DNA of 64,000 nt, taken from NCBI GenBank assembly GCA_018417955.1, contig JACTVC010000002.1, positions 3,224,001 through 3,288,000 on the forward strand, given 5' to 3'. Shown here piece by piece: positions 11,480 to 22,390 of this stretch. How positions within the stretch are numbered: position 1 is the stretch's first letter; each line of letters starts with the position of its first letter. The notes under the pieces are model-generated. The model was not told the DNA's origin. It worked only from the letters and a program-made list of their open reading frames with translations, and ran no database searches. The translations under genes and the position numbers were made by a program. This stretch comes from Laccaria trichodermophora (taxonomy: Eukaryota; Basidiomycota; Agaricomycetes; Agaricales; Hydnangiaceae).

Positions 11480-12898
11480 ATGATGTAAAGAAAATATGCA
11501 CTGATGCTCAAATCGACTGATGATAAGTATTAGCTATCCAATGTTGTATCCAAGATTCTATCATTTGGTTGACGCACGTCTATGTGGGTACATACGGTAG
11601 GAGGCGTGTGACATTTTATTATATAGAAAAGTTGCAGAAGCTTCGAATGAAGCTATCTGAAGGCCCATCGACAAAAGAATGGAGAGTAGGAGGGGTGGCG
11701 CTGTTGCTGTCCTGTGGCGTTCATGTAACGTTCTGTCAGTGCAAGGGAAGTGGGGAGGAGGGAGGATTGTGGGCCCCATTCATTGCATTTGCGTTCATTC
11801 GTAGTTTCGTGCATTTGGCAGCGAGTCAACGCAGGGAATGAATGGGAAGTGGGGGAGGCAGGGTGACTGGCTATGAATATTGGGGCTGTTGAGTTTTTAC
11901 ATATCCATGGCGCCATAAAAGCTACAGATGAGTGAAACGAGTTTCATTTGAACTCGTTTCGTGTATTCGGAGGCGGGTTGACGCGAGGAATGGATGAATG
12001 GAGGGAGGAAGGGGTGTGTGGCTGGCGCTGTTGCTCTCCCGTTGTATCTGTGGGTGCATAAGTTTCGATTCCTATATCTGAGAAAGCCTTCTTACCTAGC
12101 AATGTCGATCTTCACTCCACTCTCATCTTTAACCTTGCCATCGTCGTCGTCATTCGTCCGTAAGCCATCTGCTCGTCGTCCACCGTCGCGGCCTTTGATC
12201 TCATTCGAATTTTTAGAACCTTTCTTCGACGCCAGACGTAACGCAACACTAGACCGCAACCAGGTACGTCAACGTCCGTATCATCATGGACTAAGTTCAC
12301 TCACCTTCTGTCGTATGCCATTTTGCAGGCCGGACGTGCCGGCAGTGATCCTACCGTTAGAAAAGCTGGGGAGGCACGAAACGACTTCGTTTGAACTCGT
12401 TTCATGCATTTGATAGTGGGTCAAGGCAGGGGATGAATGGAAAGTGTGGAAGGCGGGGTGAGTGCCTGGAAATGTTGGGGTCGTTGACTTGTTTGAGTGA
12501 CCACCGGGCCCTAGAGGCTACGGATGAACGAAACGAATTCATTCGAACTCGTTTCGCGTAGTTGGAGGCGGGTTGACGCGATTCGAACTCATTTCGCGCA
12601 TTCGGAGGCGGGTTGACGCGAGGAATGGAGGGAGGAAGGGGTGTGCGGCTGGCGCCGTTGCTCTTCCGGGGTCTTCGCACATCCATGGCTGTATGAGTTT
12701 CGAGTTTCTGACTATGACGAACATTGAATTTGATGCAATCGATGACTTTGACTTACTGTGAATGAAGCATTGCATTCCCTGCAACTGGTGCAGTTCTACA
12801 AAAGGTTCGTGAGTTTCAATAGTCAAATGGGGCGGTAGACGACTTACCTCATAGACAACTTACCTAGAGAGGTGCTCAAGAGTCTGAGTCGTTGGTAG
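11480..12898. repeat. gene-free block of diverged dispersed repeats
   Basis: Three related segments near 11937-12030, 12378-12490 and 12527-12680 share an inverted pair (GAAACGA...AACTCGTTTC). Each is followed by a block like 'ggcgggttgacgcgagga', and 'ggaggaaggggtgtg' is shared by two of them. Some stretches are also repeated at 11830-11890. Possible short frames here have no exon-intron logic, and I see no gene. Confidence 0.5.
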
Positions 12899-12916
12899 AT
12901 GGATTAGCCAAGCAGT

Positions 12917-12996
12917 GCCAAACTATGACGTGCGTGTAAGCTCGTCTCAGCCCTAGCTGGGGCTCAGACGAGCTTACACGCACGTCATAATTTGGC
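12917..12996. repeat. 80-bp palindrome, copy 2
   Basis: This has the same length and the same outer sequence as 11316-11395, with a few substitutions. Several are paired on both arms (for example GTGTGAGTAAGC versus GCGTGTAAGC). The flanking sequences on both sides, 'ttagccaa' before and 'ggtaagattcattgcaaac' after, are also shared, so the duplicated block is about 180 bp (11303-11480 and 12903-13078). Confidence 0.85.
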
Positions 12997-13030
12997 GGTA
13001 AGATTCATTGCAAACAAGGACCATCATACG

Positions 13031-13070
13031 TGCAAACAGATCCACCGCGCGCGCGGTGGATTGGTTTGCA
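13031..13070. repeat. GC-cored palindrome, copy 2
   Basis: TGCAAACAGATCCACCGCG pairs with CGCGGTGGATTGGTTTGCA around a CGCG centre, with two mismatches. It corresponds to 11433-11466 and lies at the same distance from its neighbouring 80-bp palindrome. Confidence 0.8.
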
Positions 13071-13169
13071 CATCTTTGTTTTCAACGCCGTTTGACAAGG
13101 ACCTCACTTCTCCTTATTCCCACACCACCCTCCAGCTTCCAAAACCCTTCCTCCTAGTCATCCATCTCC

Positions 13170-13720
13170 CAGGCCTCGAGACGACATATTTCCCTCCGCT
13201 AAACACCCTCCTACATGTTGGCAAGTGTTTTGAACCCTTCCACAATGTCCTGCACCCCCAAGACGACGTATCGTCGTCCACAAAACGATTACACGTCGCC
13301 CTTCAGCGTCAGAAACTCCTTCACCTCGCATAGGTCCCCCAGGCGTCGAGACGTATCGTCGTCTGCTAAACGCCTTCTACGTGCTGGACAATAATTCCAA
13401 CCGTTCCACAACGCCGCGCTAGCCCCAAGACGACATATCGTCTTCCGCCGAACGGCCACACACCACCCTCGGGCTTCCAGAACTCTTCCACCTCGCCATT
13501 GGTCCCCTAGATGTCGAGACGATGTATCGTCGTCCGCTAAACGCCCTCCCTATGTGCTGGTTTTTTTTCCAGCTGTTCCCCAACACTGTGCATCCCTCCT
13601 GACCCGAAGACGATGTATCGTCTTCAGCAAAACGGTCCCACGTCGCCCTCCTGCTTCCAGATCCATTCCACCTCGCCATGGCGTCTAGACGACGTATCGT
13701 CGTCCGCTAAACACCATCTC
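13170..13720. repeat. tandem repeat, period about 80-90 bp, with palindromic core
   Basis: Cores such as AGACGACGTATCGTCGTC occur near 13262, 13342, 13429, 13516, 13604 and 13687. Each is followed by 'cgctaaacgcc' or a variant. Substitutions often keep the self-complementarity of the core. Between the cores are 'cttccag' and 'cctcgcc' blocks. No coding frame is supported. Confidence 0.7.
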
Positions 13721-14079
13721 GATGCGTGGGTCGTCTCCGGATGTCGTCGGATGGGATGGGTTACAGTTGAGAACTTCGAAAAGAGAAGAAAAGAAGGTTT
13801 GTTCAGTCTTTTAAAACCATAAACATGAGTAGATACCTACTTGTTCCATTTAGAGCTGTCCCCGCCCTTCGTTGCGTCGACGCAACGTATCGGGTTCCGC
13901 CAATCACTATCCGGGCACGACGTGGTCTCCCCGAGGCTCGTCTTTCATTTTCGGTCGACGTTGCGAGCTGCAAGCGACTACGTGTCGTCATTTTTTCAAG
14001 TTTGGGCGACGGGGTCAACGTACCTTCGTCGTTTGATCGACTTCCTCGCGTCGCCATCTCTCTTCCATGTCTCCAAGGC

Positions 14080-15000
14080 TCACCACGACATATCGACGTC
14101 TGTCAAACGCCTTCAGCTCATTGTGGATGTTCTGCAACATCGCGTATGTTGTAGCTTTCAGATTTAAGTAAGTTCTACGTCGATTTGAAGTTGTGAGATG
14201 TTACTTACTTCTTTGCACATCATTTAGGCACGTTGGCACCCCGGGAACGTGTCCGATCCTTCGCCACGTCAGCAATTGTGCCCCAACTGCCTCCAACGCA
14301 AGACTGTTGTGGATTTATGATGTTCTGTGGTTGATCTTCAAGGTAAGTCATCAGTTTTTGGTATGAGGCAACTATTCACAGACTTACCCTTCATCTTTAG
14401 CCATTTTAACAAGTTACCGCCTTCAATCCACCTTCCCAACGCTTGACAGGACGTATACGCTCGACAGGACGAATACGCTTGACAGGACGTATCGACGTCC
14501 AGCAAACGTGTTGAAGATATCGTCGATGTTGCGCAAACACGCCGTGGGTCGTAGCTTTGAAAAATATGTGAGTTTTCCGTTGATTTGTGTACTGAGTCTT
14601 CGCTTACTGCTTTTGAAGATCGTTTACCCACGTTCTTGCCCTTTTGAACCTTTCCCGAGTGTGCCACGTCACCAACCACGCCCAGCTGACTTCAACACGA
14701 CCATGTCGTCATTTATGAAGAGTCTAACGTCAATTTTCAACGTAACTCGTTAGTTTTCGTCGTTATGCGACTATTCAAGAACTCACCTTTGTCATTCAGC
14801 CGTTTCCACATGTTATCGACTCCAATCCACCTTTCCAAGGCCCAAGAGGACGAAATGATGTCCGATAAACGTGTTGAGGGTGTCGTCGATGTTGTGCAAA
14901 CACCCCGTTCGTTGTAACTTCTGAATATATGTGAGTTTTGCATTGATTTGAGATGTGATTGTCCGCTTACTTGTTTGAAGGTTGTTTTCGCATGCTATCG
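14080..15000. repeat. higher-order tandem repeat, period about 370-400 bp
   Basis: Diverged units start near 14118, 14523 and 14887, each with 'gatgttgtgcaaac'-like sequence followed by a GT-AG-bounded segment of about 50 nt (for example 'gtgagttttccgttgatttg' to 'cttactgcttttgaag'). The 80-bp repeat core reappears once per unit as 'gacgtatcgacgtcc'. This looks like a decayed array, possibly once transcribed and spliced. No open frame spans it. Confidence 0.45.
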
Positions 15001-15880
15001 ACCAGCAACAGTCAACGAAAACATTGACGGGCAAACAACAACCACAGTCGAATGCCAGCGCCCACGAACGACCTCACGAACGACATCCCTGTCAGCGACG
15101 TTGCAAGTATGCGACGCAGATGGACGAGGGATGATGACGACGACGCGCAGAAGGACGAGGGACGACGACTCTGACGACGTACTGCAAGTCGTCGGCGTTT
15201 GGTACGTTCCTTTTCCCTTCTTTTATGCCCCCTCCTCCTTTTCTCTCCTCCATCCATACATTTGATCCCCTGTCGCCTCCCATTCACAACATCAAGCACC
15301 ATCATATTCTGACACGCCATCTCCCTAGCCGAGAGTATCAGCACGGCTGTATCATCATCAATCTGTGACCAACCACCCTCAGTGGTCCACCTACCAGGCG
15401 CACAGGATCACGACGCACCAATGACGATCACGACAAACAGCAATGACAACGGCAACAACAACGGCCACGTCATCAGTTGAAGACGATGTGGAACATCGTC
15501 CAGACAGTGACGACGTATGCCGTCGTCACTGTCTAGTCTTTCAGCTATGTCTTGTTACACACCTCCTCCATCTCTTTGTTGACAGCAGACACAGGGACGA
15601 CGTCACCATTGGCGACGTTCCATACGATGCAAAGCAACTGCATGGATGACGGCAAATGACGTTTGCAAAATTCGGTTGTGAATGACGGAGTACAACAACA
15701 TCCCTCCGCAGTGAGATGGACAGAAGGGGGCAATGAACGATGACACGAGGACTACGATTTGTATGTTATGTTCCAAGTTATATGAACTATACGGATGTTC
15801 AATTTACGCCGCGTGGATGAAAATCGACAAAGGGCTGATAGTTAGTACTTAGTCTATGTAAAATATTATCCATACATCGT
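15001..15880. other. gene-free stretch rich in acg/gac motifs
   Basis: This region is rich in 'gacgacg' and 'acgac' triplets and carries two adjacent perfect hairpins at 15482-15534 (separate entry). I find no exon that connects to the gene starting at 15992. Confidence 0.4.
15482..15534. repeat. two adjacent perfect hairpins
   Basis: GACGATGT (15482-15489) pairs with ACATCGTC (15493-15500). AGACAGTGACGAC (15502-15514) pairs with GTCGTCACTGTCT (15522-15534). Both stems are perfect and lie one base apart. Confidence 0.75.
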
Positions 15881-15890
15881 CCAAAACAAA

Positions 15891-15930
15891 TGCAAACAAT
15901 ATTACCGCACGCGCGGTAGTTTTGTTTGTA
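15891..15930. repeat. GC-cored palindrome, copy 3
   Basis: TGCAAACAATATTACCGC pairs imperfectly with GCGGTAGTTTTGTTTGTA around ACGC. This is the third occurrence of the motif at 11433 and 13031, here without its 80-bp partner. It lies just upstream of JmjC gene A. Confidence 0.65.
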
Positions 15931-15991
15931 CGTATTGACGTTGACCTCTCCAGCCACCATCTCTTCTACTTGAAATCTGCTATGGACTCTG

Positions 15992-18360
15992 ATGCTTCCA
16001 GTTCGGCTCACGTGGTTAATTGTCTGTACCATTTCCGCTCTCACTAAAGCAAGCACTCATACTGGTTCACCCCCATCAGGCCCTTCAGAATGCCGCGCTG
16101 TCTCACCTGTGTTCTTGGCCTTTCCTTGGGCCACTCCACACATCGTACAAGTGCCAAAGCCTTTGGCCGACTTCACTGAGATAATGTCACCTCACAAGGT
16201 ACTTTATTTCTGTGACCTTGATTGTAACTTAACAGACTGCTTTCAGCACTTCATCAATTCGCTAAATCGATTTGAGCGCTCGCTCTTTGCCTTTGATGAA
16301 CTTGTGGTCAATTCTAACGAATTAGCACCACTTCTAGGCTTAGATGTCCTGAAAGCATCCAACACGGTCACCCTACATCCAACGGCGATGACTGCATCAT
16401 CAAAGGGGGAGTACAAAACCCTCGCTTCCATTCTTTGTGCATATCGAACATTTGAGGTCTTGGCTCTTGACTGTGAAACTGGTGTTTTGCATCCTCCCAG
16501 TCGCCTACTTCCTCCCTTGGCTTTCAACAAGTCTGAGCAGGATAGCGGAAAGATTGTTGTACGTCGATTTATATATATTCTGATCCTCAAGCTAATTTTC
16601 CTTGCTTGCAGGGGTTTGACAGACTAGAAAATTGGCCCAAAGCTCTGCTTAACTTCCGGAAACTTATAGGTCAGTCGGGACTACCTCAAATTCCTGACAA
16701 CCTCCTTGCAGGAAGCAAACACCTTGCTCTCCTACGGATGGCAAGCAAGAACAAAGAAAAAGCAGGCTACATGAACGTTGTCGACAACTTTCTTCAAGCT
16801 GCTCTGCATCTTTACTACCTCAAGATGACCCAATTCCGAGATGGGTCTCTGCCTGACTATCCTGATATTTTAAATGACCATCTCCAGTGCGTTAGACTCA
16901 TGTTACATTGATATCCAATACTCATATCTCTCAGCATCTTCAAAGATGAGACCTCTACAGATGAATTCATCAATGATCAAGAGGAGGGGACTTACTACTT
17001 GCAAGATTTACTTGATGGAGAGACAGCTTTGCACACCCTCCACCAACTAGGGACACCTCTGCAATTAGCACTGCTCCTGACTCCTTTCTATTTGCTCTTT
17101 CCATTCCGGATAATCACCAGGTCTTATAATCGTCGGCTCGTTCTTGAAGCCTTTGCAGAGTTAACTCCTCGGAAGACACCCCTCGTGCTTAAAATTGAGA
17201 GATCCATCTGGCGTTCTCTTATAGCACTTGCTGATGTGACTATCACACCTCATGAAGCTTTGACACAACTGGTGTCAAGATTGCCGTGGGCCGAGATAGA
17301 GGCAGCATCCAACAACCCCCATGATTGTCTCATGTTTTGCACCGCTTTAGGTGAGAAATGTTAGACTGCTTTTCAAACTTCATTTATTTATTCTTTGTTG
17401 TATTTACAGCCCAGCCCTCTTCTTCTTCAACACCATTACAGCCTGGTTTGGCTGTTGGGAGGCAATTAGCAATAGAAGGTGCCTCCAACACCCTTACTCC
17501 AGACATACAAGTTAGTGGGCCCATGCCAGAAGCCTCAGTCATCCCCAACACTCAACGTTCAACATCAATTGAGGACAATGCATCTTGCATCAATGAAGAG
17601 CATCTTGAAGCTCCAATGGACCATGATGGTGATTCCCCAATGCTCCCCACACCATTACCCACCTCCAAAGGTCCTGAATTGCCCTCTATGCCTGCCCCCA
17701 CAATGGACCAAGATGGTGGTGGTTCCCCAATGCTTCCCACGCCATTACCCACCTCCAAACGTCCTGAATCGTCCTCTACCCCTGACCCTGATGGTGATTC
17801 ACCAATGCCAGAAAGTCTAGAAACTTCATTGGCCTCAGTTCTCAATTCAGTTTTTCAATCCCGTCCCATATCATCCCCTCACCTTGGGACTGTTAATCCC
17901 TCTCATATCTCCCTCCCACTCAATGTGTTGGGAAAAAATCTTTCAGGCGAAGAAGATATTGAGATGGGCGCCCTTAGTGAATTATCATCGTCATCTGAAG
18001 ACGAAGATTCTGGTGGGTTGACATGTTACCTTTTTCTTGCATTTATGATCCGATAAAAATCAATGTTTACTGTATTCTAGAGCATTCGCCAGCTAGGCCT
18101 GCGAAAAAAACAAATCCTGAGGTGCAACCATCTGACAATGACAATACCGACGATGAAGGTGAGGCAGGAGCTGTGTTTTTGCTTTTGTTTTCTGCTGAAG
18201 CTCATCATTGCCAGAATCTTCATTGTCATCATCAGATGAGTCTACAGACAGTGGTGTCAAGAAGCCTGTTGGGAATACCTCAGGCAACAGGGGTGGAAGG
18301 GGTGATCCTGGAAACTTGAAGAAACCCAGGGTTGGCTCATCAAAGGTAGACACTAAGGGA
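15992..18360 (+). CDS. JmjC gene A, 5' part (N-terminal region and acidic linker)
   Basis: Exons 15992-16198, 16247-16558, 16612-16886, 16935-17350 and 17410-18011, then two short exons ending at 18360, join in a single frame through GT-AG introns of 48-60 nt. The start is uncertain (ATG at 15992, or 15982 with an extra intron). The first about 350 residues form a helical globular region of unknown type, containing LLDGETALHTLHQLG. A Pro/Ser-rich linker follows, with the duplicated block SPMLPTPLPTSK, then an acidic Ser/Glu/Asp run (ALSELSSSSEDEDSG). The frame stops at 18360 exactly where a Helitron-like element begins. It resumes at 25046 in the same phase, so 15992-18360 and 25046-27313 are one gene. 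As it stands the gene is disrupted. Confidence 0.65.
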
Positions 18361-18416
18361 CTTGTGTAAGAGGCCATTGCAAGCATGGCAGAAACGAGTC
18401 CTCCTTTTTTTGCAAA
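18361..18416 (-). repeat. 3' terminus of left Helitron-like copy (subterminal inverted repeat plus hairpin)
   Basis: Read on the minus strand: GGAGGACTCGTTTCTGCC, then the hairpin GCCAT-gcttgca-ATGGC, then CTCTTACACAAG at the end. GAGGACTCGT is the inverse of the 5' end TTACGAGTCCTC. The helicase-bearing element has GCCGT-gcttgca-ACGGC at the same place, a compensated stem change. Confidence 0.85.
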
Positions 18417-18599
18417 GGCAATAGAAACCAATTTCTACTTTTTCTCCTTTTTTCTGTTTTTCTGGGTACATTTTTATCACAAACAAACAAGTAAATGTTT
18501 CTATATAAGTCTTCTTTTGGATTCTAAACAAATTACCCCAGCATCATCATCATCAATGAAAACATTTCTATGTTTTTCTCATTTTTTGCTGATTTTCTG

Positions 18600-20950
18600 A
18601 TTATATGCAAGTAGGTTACCATATTTGGAAGTCTACCCTAAAGCCTGAAACTGTTACCTAACATCATTACTAACAATAAGCACCATTCTTCAATTTTCAC
18701 TCATTTCTTTGACATTTTATGACTATTTTAAATGGATTACCATATTTGGATGTCTGCTCTGTACCCTGAACACTTTAGCAAACTTATACTACAAAGTTTA
18801 CTGATATACAATAAAAGACTGCAGATGTCAAACATAGACTACAAAGTTAGCTTATCTCTACAACAGCAGCACTTTACAGTGTAGTGCTACAACTTCCATT
18901 TGTTGAATATTTTTTGTAAGTGGTCATGTGACCATTATCCCAACATCCCATTACATGGGCCCTAATAGACAAATTATTCTGTGCTTTGTTTTCTCCAATT
19001 TTTAGTCAAAGTAGATGATATTGTCTTTTTTTGTATGGACTCTGAAGATAGTGCATGACATTCTATATACCATTCAAACTTTTTTTTTCAATTTTTTCAC
19101 TATTTTCTTACATTTTTTTGATCTATTACCATATTTGGAACTGGACCCTTGACCCTGACAACATTACCAAACATTATCAGAGCAATGAGCACCATCCACC
19201 ATTTTTTTCTGATTTTTTTGCCCATTTTCTAGCTATTTTTTGTTATATTACCATATTTAGAACTAGACTCTGGACCCTGACGATGTTACCCAATGATATC
19301 GCCAGCAATAAGCACCATGTCCCATTTTTTTCTGATTCTTGACCATATTACTCTATTTGGAACTAGAACCTGGACTCTGACAATGTTACTCAATGTTATC
19401 ACTGGCAATAAGCACCATCCTCCATTTCTTTCTGATTTTCTAACAGTTTTCTGGCCTTTTTTGGATATATGACCATATTCAGAACTAGACCCTGACAACA
19501 TTACCCAATGTTATTACTGCAATGGGTGCCATCCCCCATTTATTTCTGATTTTCTAGCTATTTTCTGGCTATTTTTAGGTGTATATTATTCTATTTAGAA
19601 CTAGACTCTAGACCCTGACAATATTACCCAAGGTTATGTCTGGCAATAAGCACCATGACTTATTTCTTTCTGATTTTCTGACTATTTTCTGACTATTTCA
19701 TCATATTGGGACTATCCTCTGAACTCTGACAACATTACCCAAGGTTATCACCACTATCCTCCATTTTTTTCTGATTTTCTGGCCATTTTCTGGATATTTT
19801 TGGCTATTTCAGCATATTTGGAAATGCACCCTAGACCCTGAAAACAACCTCCAATATCATTACCAGCAGCTTACCCAATGTTATCATCAGCAATAAGCAC
19901 CATCCTCCATTTCTTTCTCATTTTCTAACAGTTTCTGGCTTTTTTGGAGATATTACCAAATTCAGAACTGGACCCTGACAACATTACCTAATGTTATCAC
20001 TGCAATGGGTGCCATCCCCCATTTTTTTCTGATTTTCTAGCTATTTTCTGGCTATTTTTGAGTTTATATTATTCTATTTAGAACTAGACTCTAGACCCTG
20101 ACAATCACTTCAGGCAGCGACGGATATGAAGGGCCACATAGGTGTAAACATAGACACTAAAAACTGGAGAATAGACAAAACCCAGTGTTCCCCTAACATA
20201 TTTGCTCTCATTTTCTAAGTTTGGTGATGGAATTGTATATCCAACATATGCATAAAACAAACTTACAATAAAAAAAAGGATCAGATCCAAAAAATGACTG
20301 AACAAATATGATCTAAATTCATATTTAGAATTTGCCGAACTTCCTGGGCCAAGATTTTGGCGTATTCTAAATATGAGCTCAGATCATATTTAATTGTTCA
20401 TTTTTTGGATCTGATCCCTTTTTTTATTGTAAGTTTGTTTTATGCATATGATACATGTACAATTCCATCACCAAACTTAGAAATTGAGAGTAAATATACC
20501 AGGACAAAAGGGATTTTAGTGTATTCCACAGTTTTGAGAGCATATGTTTATACATATGTAGCCCTACATATTCGTCGCTGTCTCAAGTGAATATTACCCA
20601 AGGTTATGTCTGGCAATAAGCACCATCCCTCATTTCTTTCTGATTTTCTGGCTATTTCTGGTTATATTACCATGATGGGACTATCCTCTGAACCCTGACA
20701 ACATTACCCAAGGTTATCACCACTATCCTCCATTTTTTTATGATTTTCTGGCTATTTCCTGGATATTTTTGGCTATTTTACTATATTTGGAAATGTGCCC
20801 TGGACCCTGAAACAACCTCCAACATCATTACCAGCAGTAAACACCACCCTCAATTTTTTCTGATTTCTCTGCCATTTTATTGCTATTTTACCTGTGAAAA
20901 AGCACATATTTCCTTATTTAGAAATGTGCCCTGGCCACCATCAGTGAGCA
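18600..20950. repeat. tandem array of about 120-bp AT-rich units (left copy)
   Basis: Units repeat 'tttctgattttctagctatttt' -like text, 'taccatatttggaact', 'ggaccctgacaacattaccc' and 'agcaccatcc' in the same order, with a period of roughly 110-125 bp. The array is interrupted at 20106-20589 by the foldback element. Short open frames in it are artefacts. Confidence 0.75.
20106..20589. mobile_element. CACTA-like foldback MITE inside the left Helitron-like copy, 484 bp
   Basis: The ends are CACTTCAGGCAGCGACGGA and, on the other strand, CACTTGAGACAGCGACGAA. Almost the whole element is an imperfect inverted repeat that meets near 20340. A 3-bp duplication AAT flanks it (20103-20105 and 20590-20592); removing one copy gives 'gacaatattaccc', the sequence found at this point in neighbouring 120-bp units (for example near 19617). 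A CACT terminus with a 3-bp duplication fits the CACTA/EnSpm superfamily. The same insertion is present in the right copy at 51293-51776, so it predates the duplication of the host element. Confidence 0.75.
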
Positions 20951-21341
20951 ACACCCCAACACCATCAGTCATTTTCTCTGATTTTATGCTCATTTATTGT
21001 TATGTCTTCATTGAAAAAGCTTGCATTGGCTTGATTTGTGCACACATATGTCTATTTGTGCATACAGCTTTTATTACATAATATACTCAAAAACACACTA
21101 TATTTTTTCTTGGTTTTTTTTTCATTTAGTTTAGATTTTATGTTGGTGAGCTTCAGATTTCTCTTTGAAAATGTATGTTTATTTTAAATTTGACCTTCTT
21201 ACATAATATGTTTCAATAAATTGTATACAATCATGACTCCTGAAATTTTACATTTTTTCTGCATTTTATTTCATCAGGATTGGACTTGATTTGGTAAAGT
21301 TATGCATTTTTCTTTAGGCAACACTGGGAACTCAAGAAGCA

Positions 21342-22296
21342 ATGACGCACGAACATTTCCCGATCGTTTGATGGGGGACAGTTTCGTGCGTCATAGTAGA
21401 TCTCTGATCACTTACCATTTTCGGTAATAAATAAAGATTCATGTATAACTCAGTGAGTTTTGATCCAAATGACATGATTTTTTTTGTAACAGGTACTCCT
21501 CATTTCCGTGGTCATGGTGATGTTATGTTCCTGGTAAAAAAATACAATTAAATGGTTGAAAAAACGACATGGATCATCTCTGATCTATTGTGCTCTTGGC
21601 ATCACTAATTCTAATGATGCACAAAACTTCCCCCATCAAATGATTGGAAAATGTTTATGTATCATAAAATCATGAGATTTGTACCAAGGCTGTGTGGCCA
21701 TCATGGATTCCGATGACGCACGAACCTTCCCCCCATCAAATGATCGGGAAATGTTCGTGCGTCATTGATTCTTGCTCTTCACTCCAAGGCTGTGCAACTT
21801 CAACTTCCCACAGCACCCTCTCTTTCGCTGTGTGCGCCTTGTCATTTGCTGCACACTCTTCATTGTCTTGGCCAGTCAAAACAATTCATACAACATATCT
21901 ACCACATGTTGTCTGTCTTGTTTGCATGCTTGTCACTGTCTTGGCTAGCCCAAATGATTTGAGTGCCACATGTCTACCACATTCATCTCACAGATCAATA
22001 CACCAGCTTGACCGTACGATCTCTGTGCACCCATCATCGTCTTGGCTGCATGCTATTAATATATGATGTAGGTCCATTTAGATGTCGCTTTCAAAGCGAG
22101 TCTCTTCATGAACTCAAAGAACTTGTAACAAGGCAGGCAGTGGTCTATCGATGGTGATACCATCAAAACAGATCAGGATGCACAGATTGAAGTTTTAGAT
22201 CTGAGTTATCAGATCTTGTTCTTTTGACACATCACAGATTTCTATGACGCACGAAACTTTCCCCCATCAAATGATCGGGAAATGTTCGTGCATCAT
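21342..22296. repeat. four dispersed 53-bp palindromic units (left copy)
   Basis: Units at 21342-21394, 21614-21666, 21713-21765 and 22244-22296 all begin ATGACGCACGAA or a variant and end with its inverse. The first is in the opposite orientation to the others. The second is decayed on both arms. The interior contains 'cccccatcaaatgatcggg'. Copies occur at matching positions in the right element. Confidence 0.8.
22097..22128 (-). repeat. relic of a 5' Helitron terminus inside the left copy
   Basis: On the minus strand this 32-nt segment reads TTACAAGTTC..., matching the real 5' end at 25045 in 27 of 32 positions. All five differences are transitions, mostly C-to-T or G-to-A. It lies about 2.9 kb inside the present end. 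The same relic is at 49754-49785 in the right copy. Confidence 0.6.
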
Positions 22297-22390
22297 CATT
22301 TTTTGAACTTGCTCATGTGGCTGTGTGTAATTCATTTTGCTGGTGCATTGCTGTCTTGGCTAGTCCAAACACAATGAAAGTTCTCTGTCA

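Noticed and set aside
11569..12826. Several 60-140-codon frames between the palindromes
   Set aside because: They change phase at each repeat unit, lack splice sites that join them and have no recognisable protein pattern.
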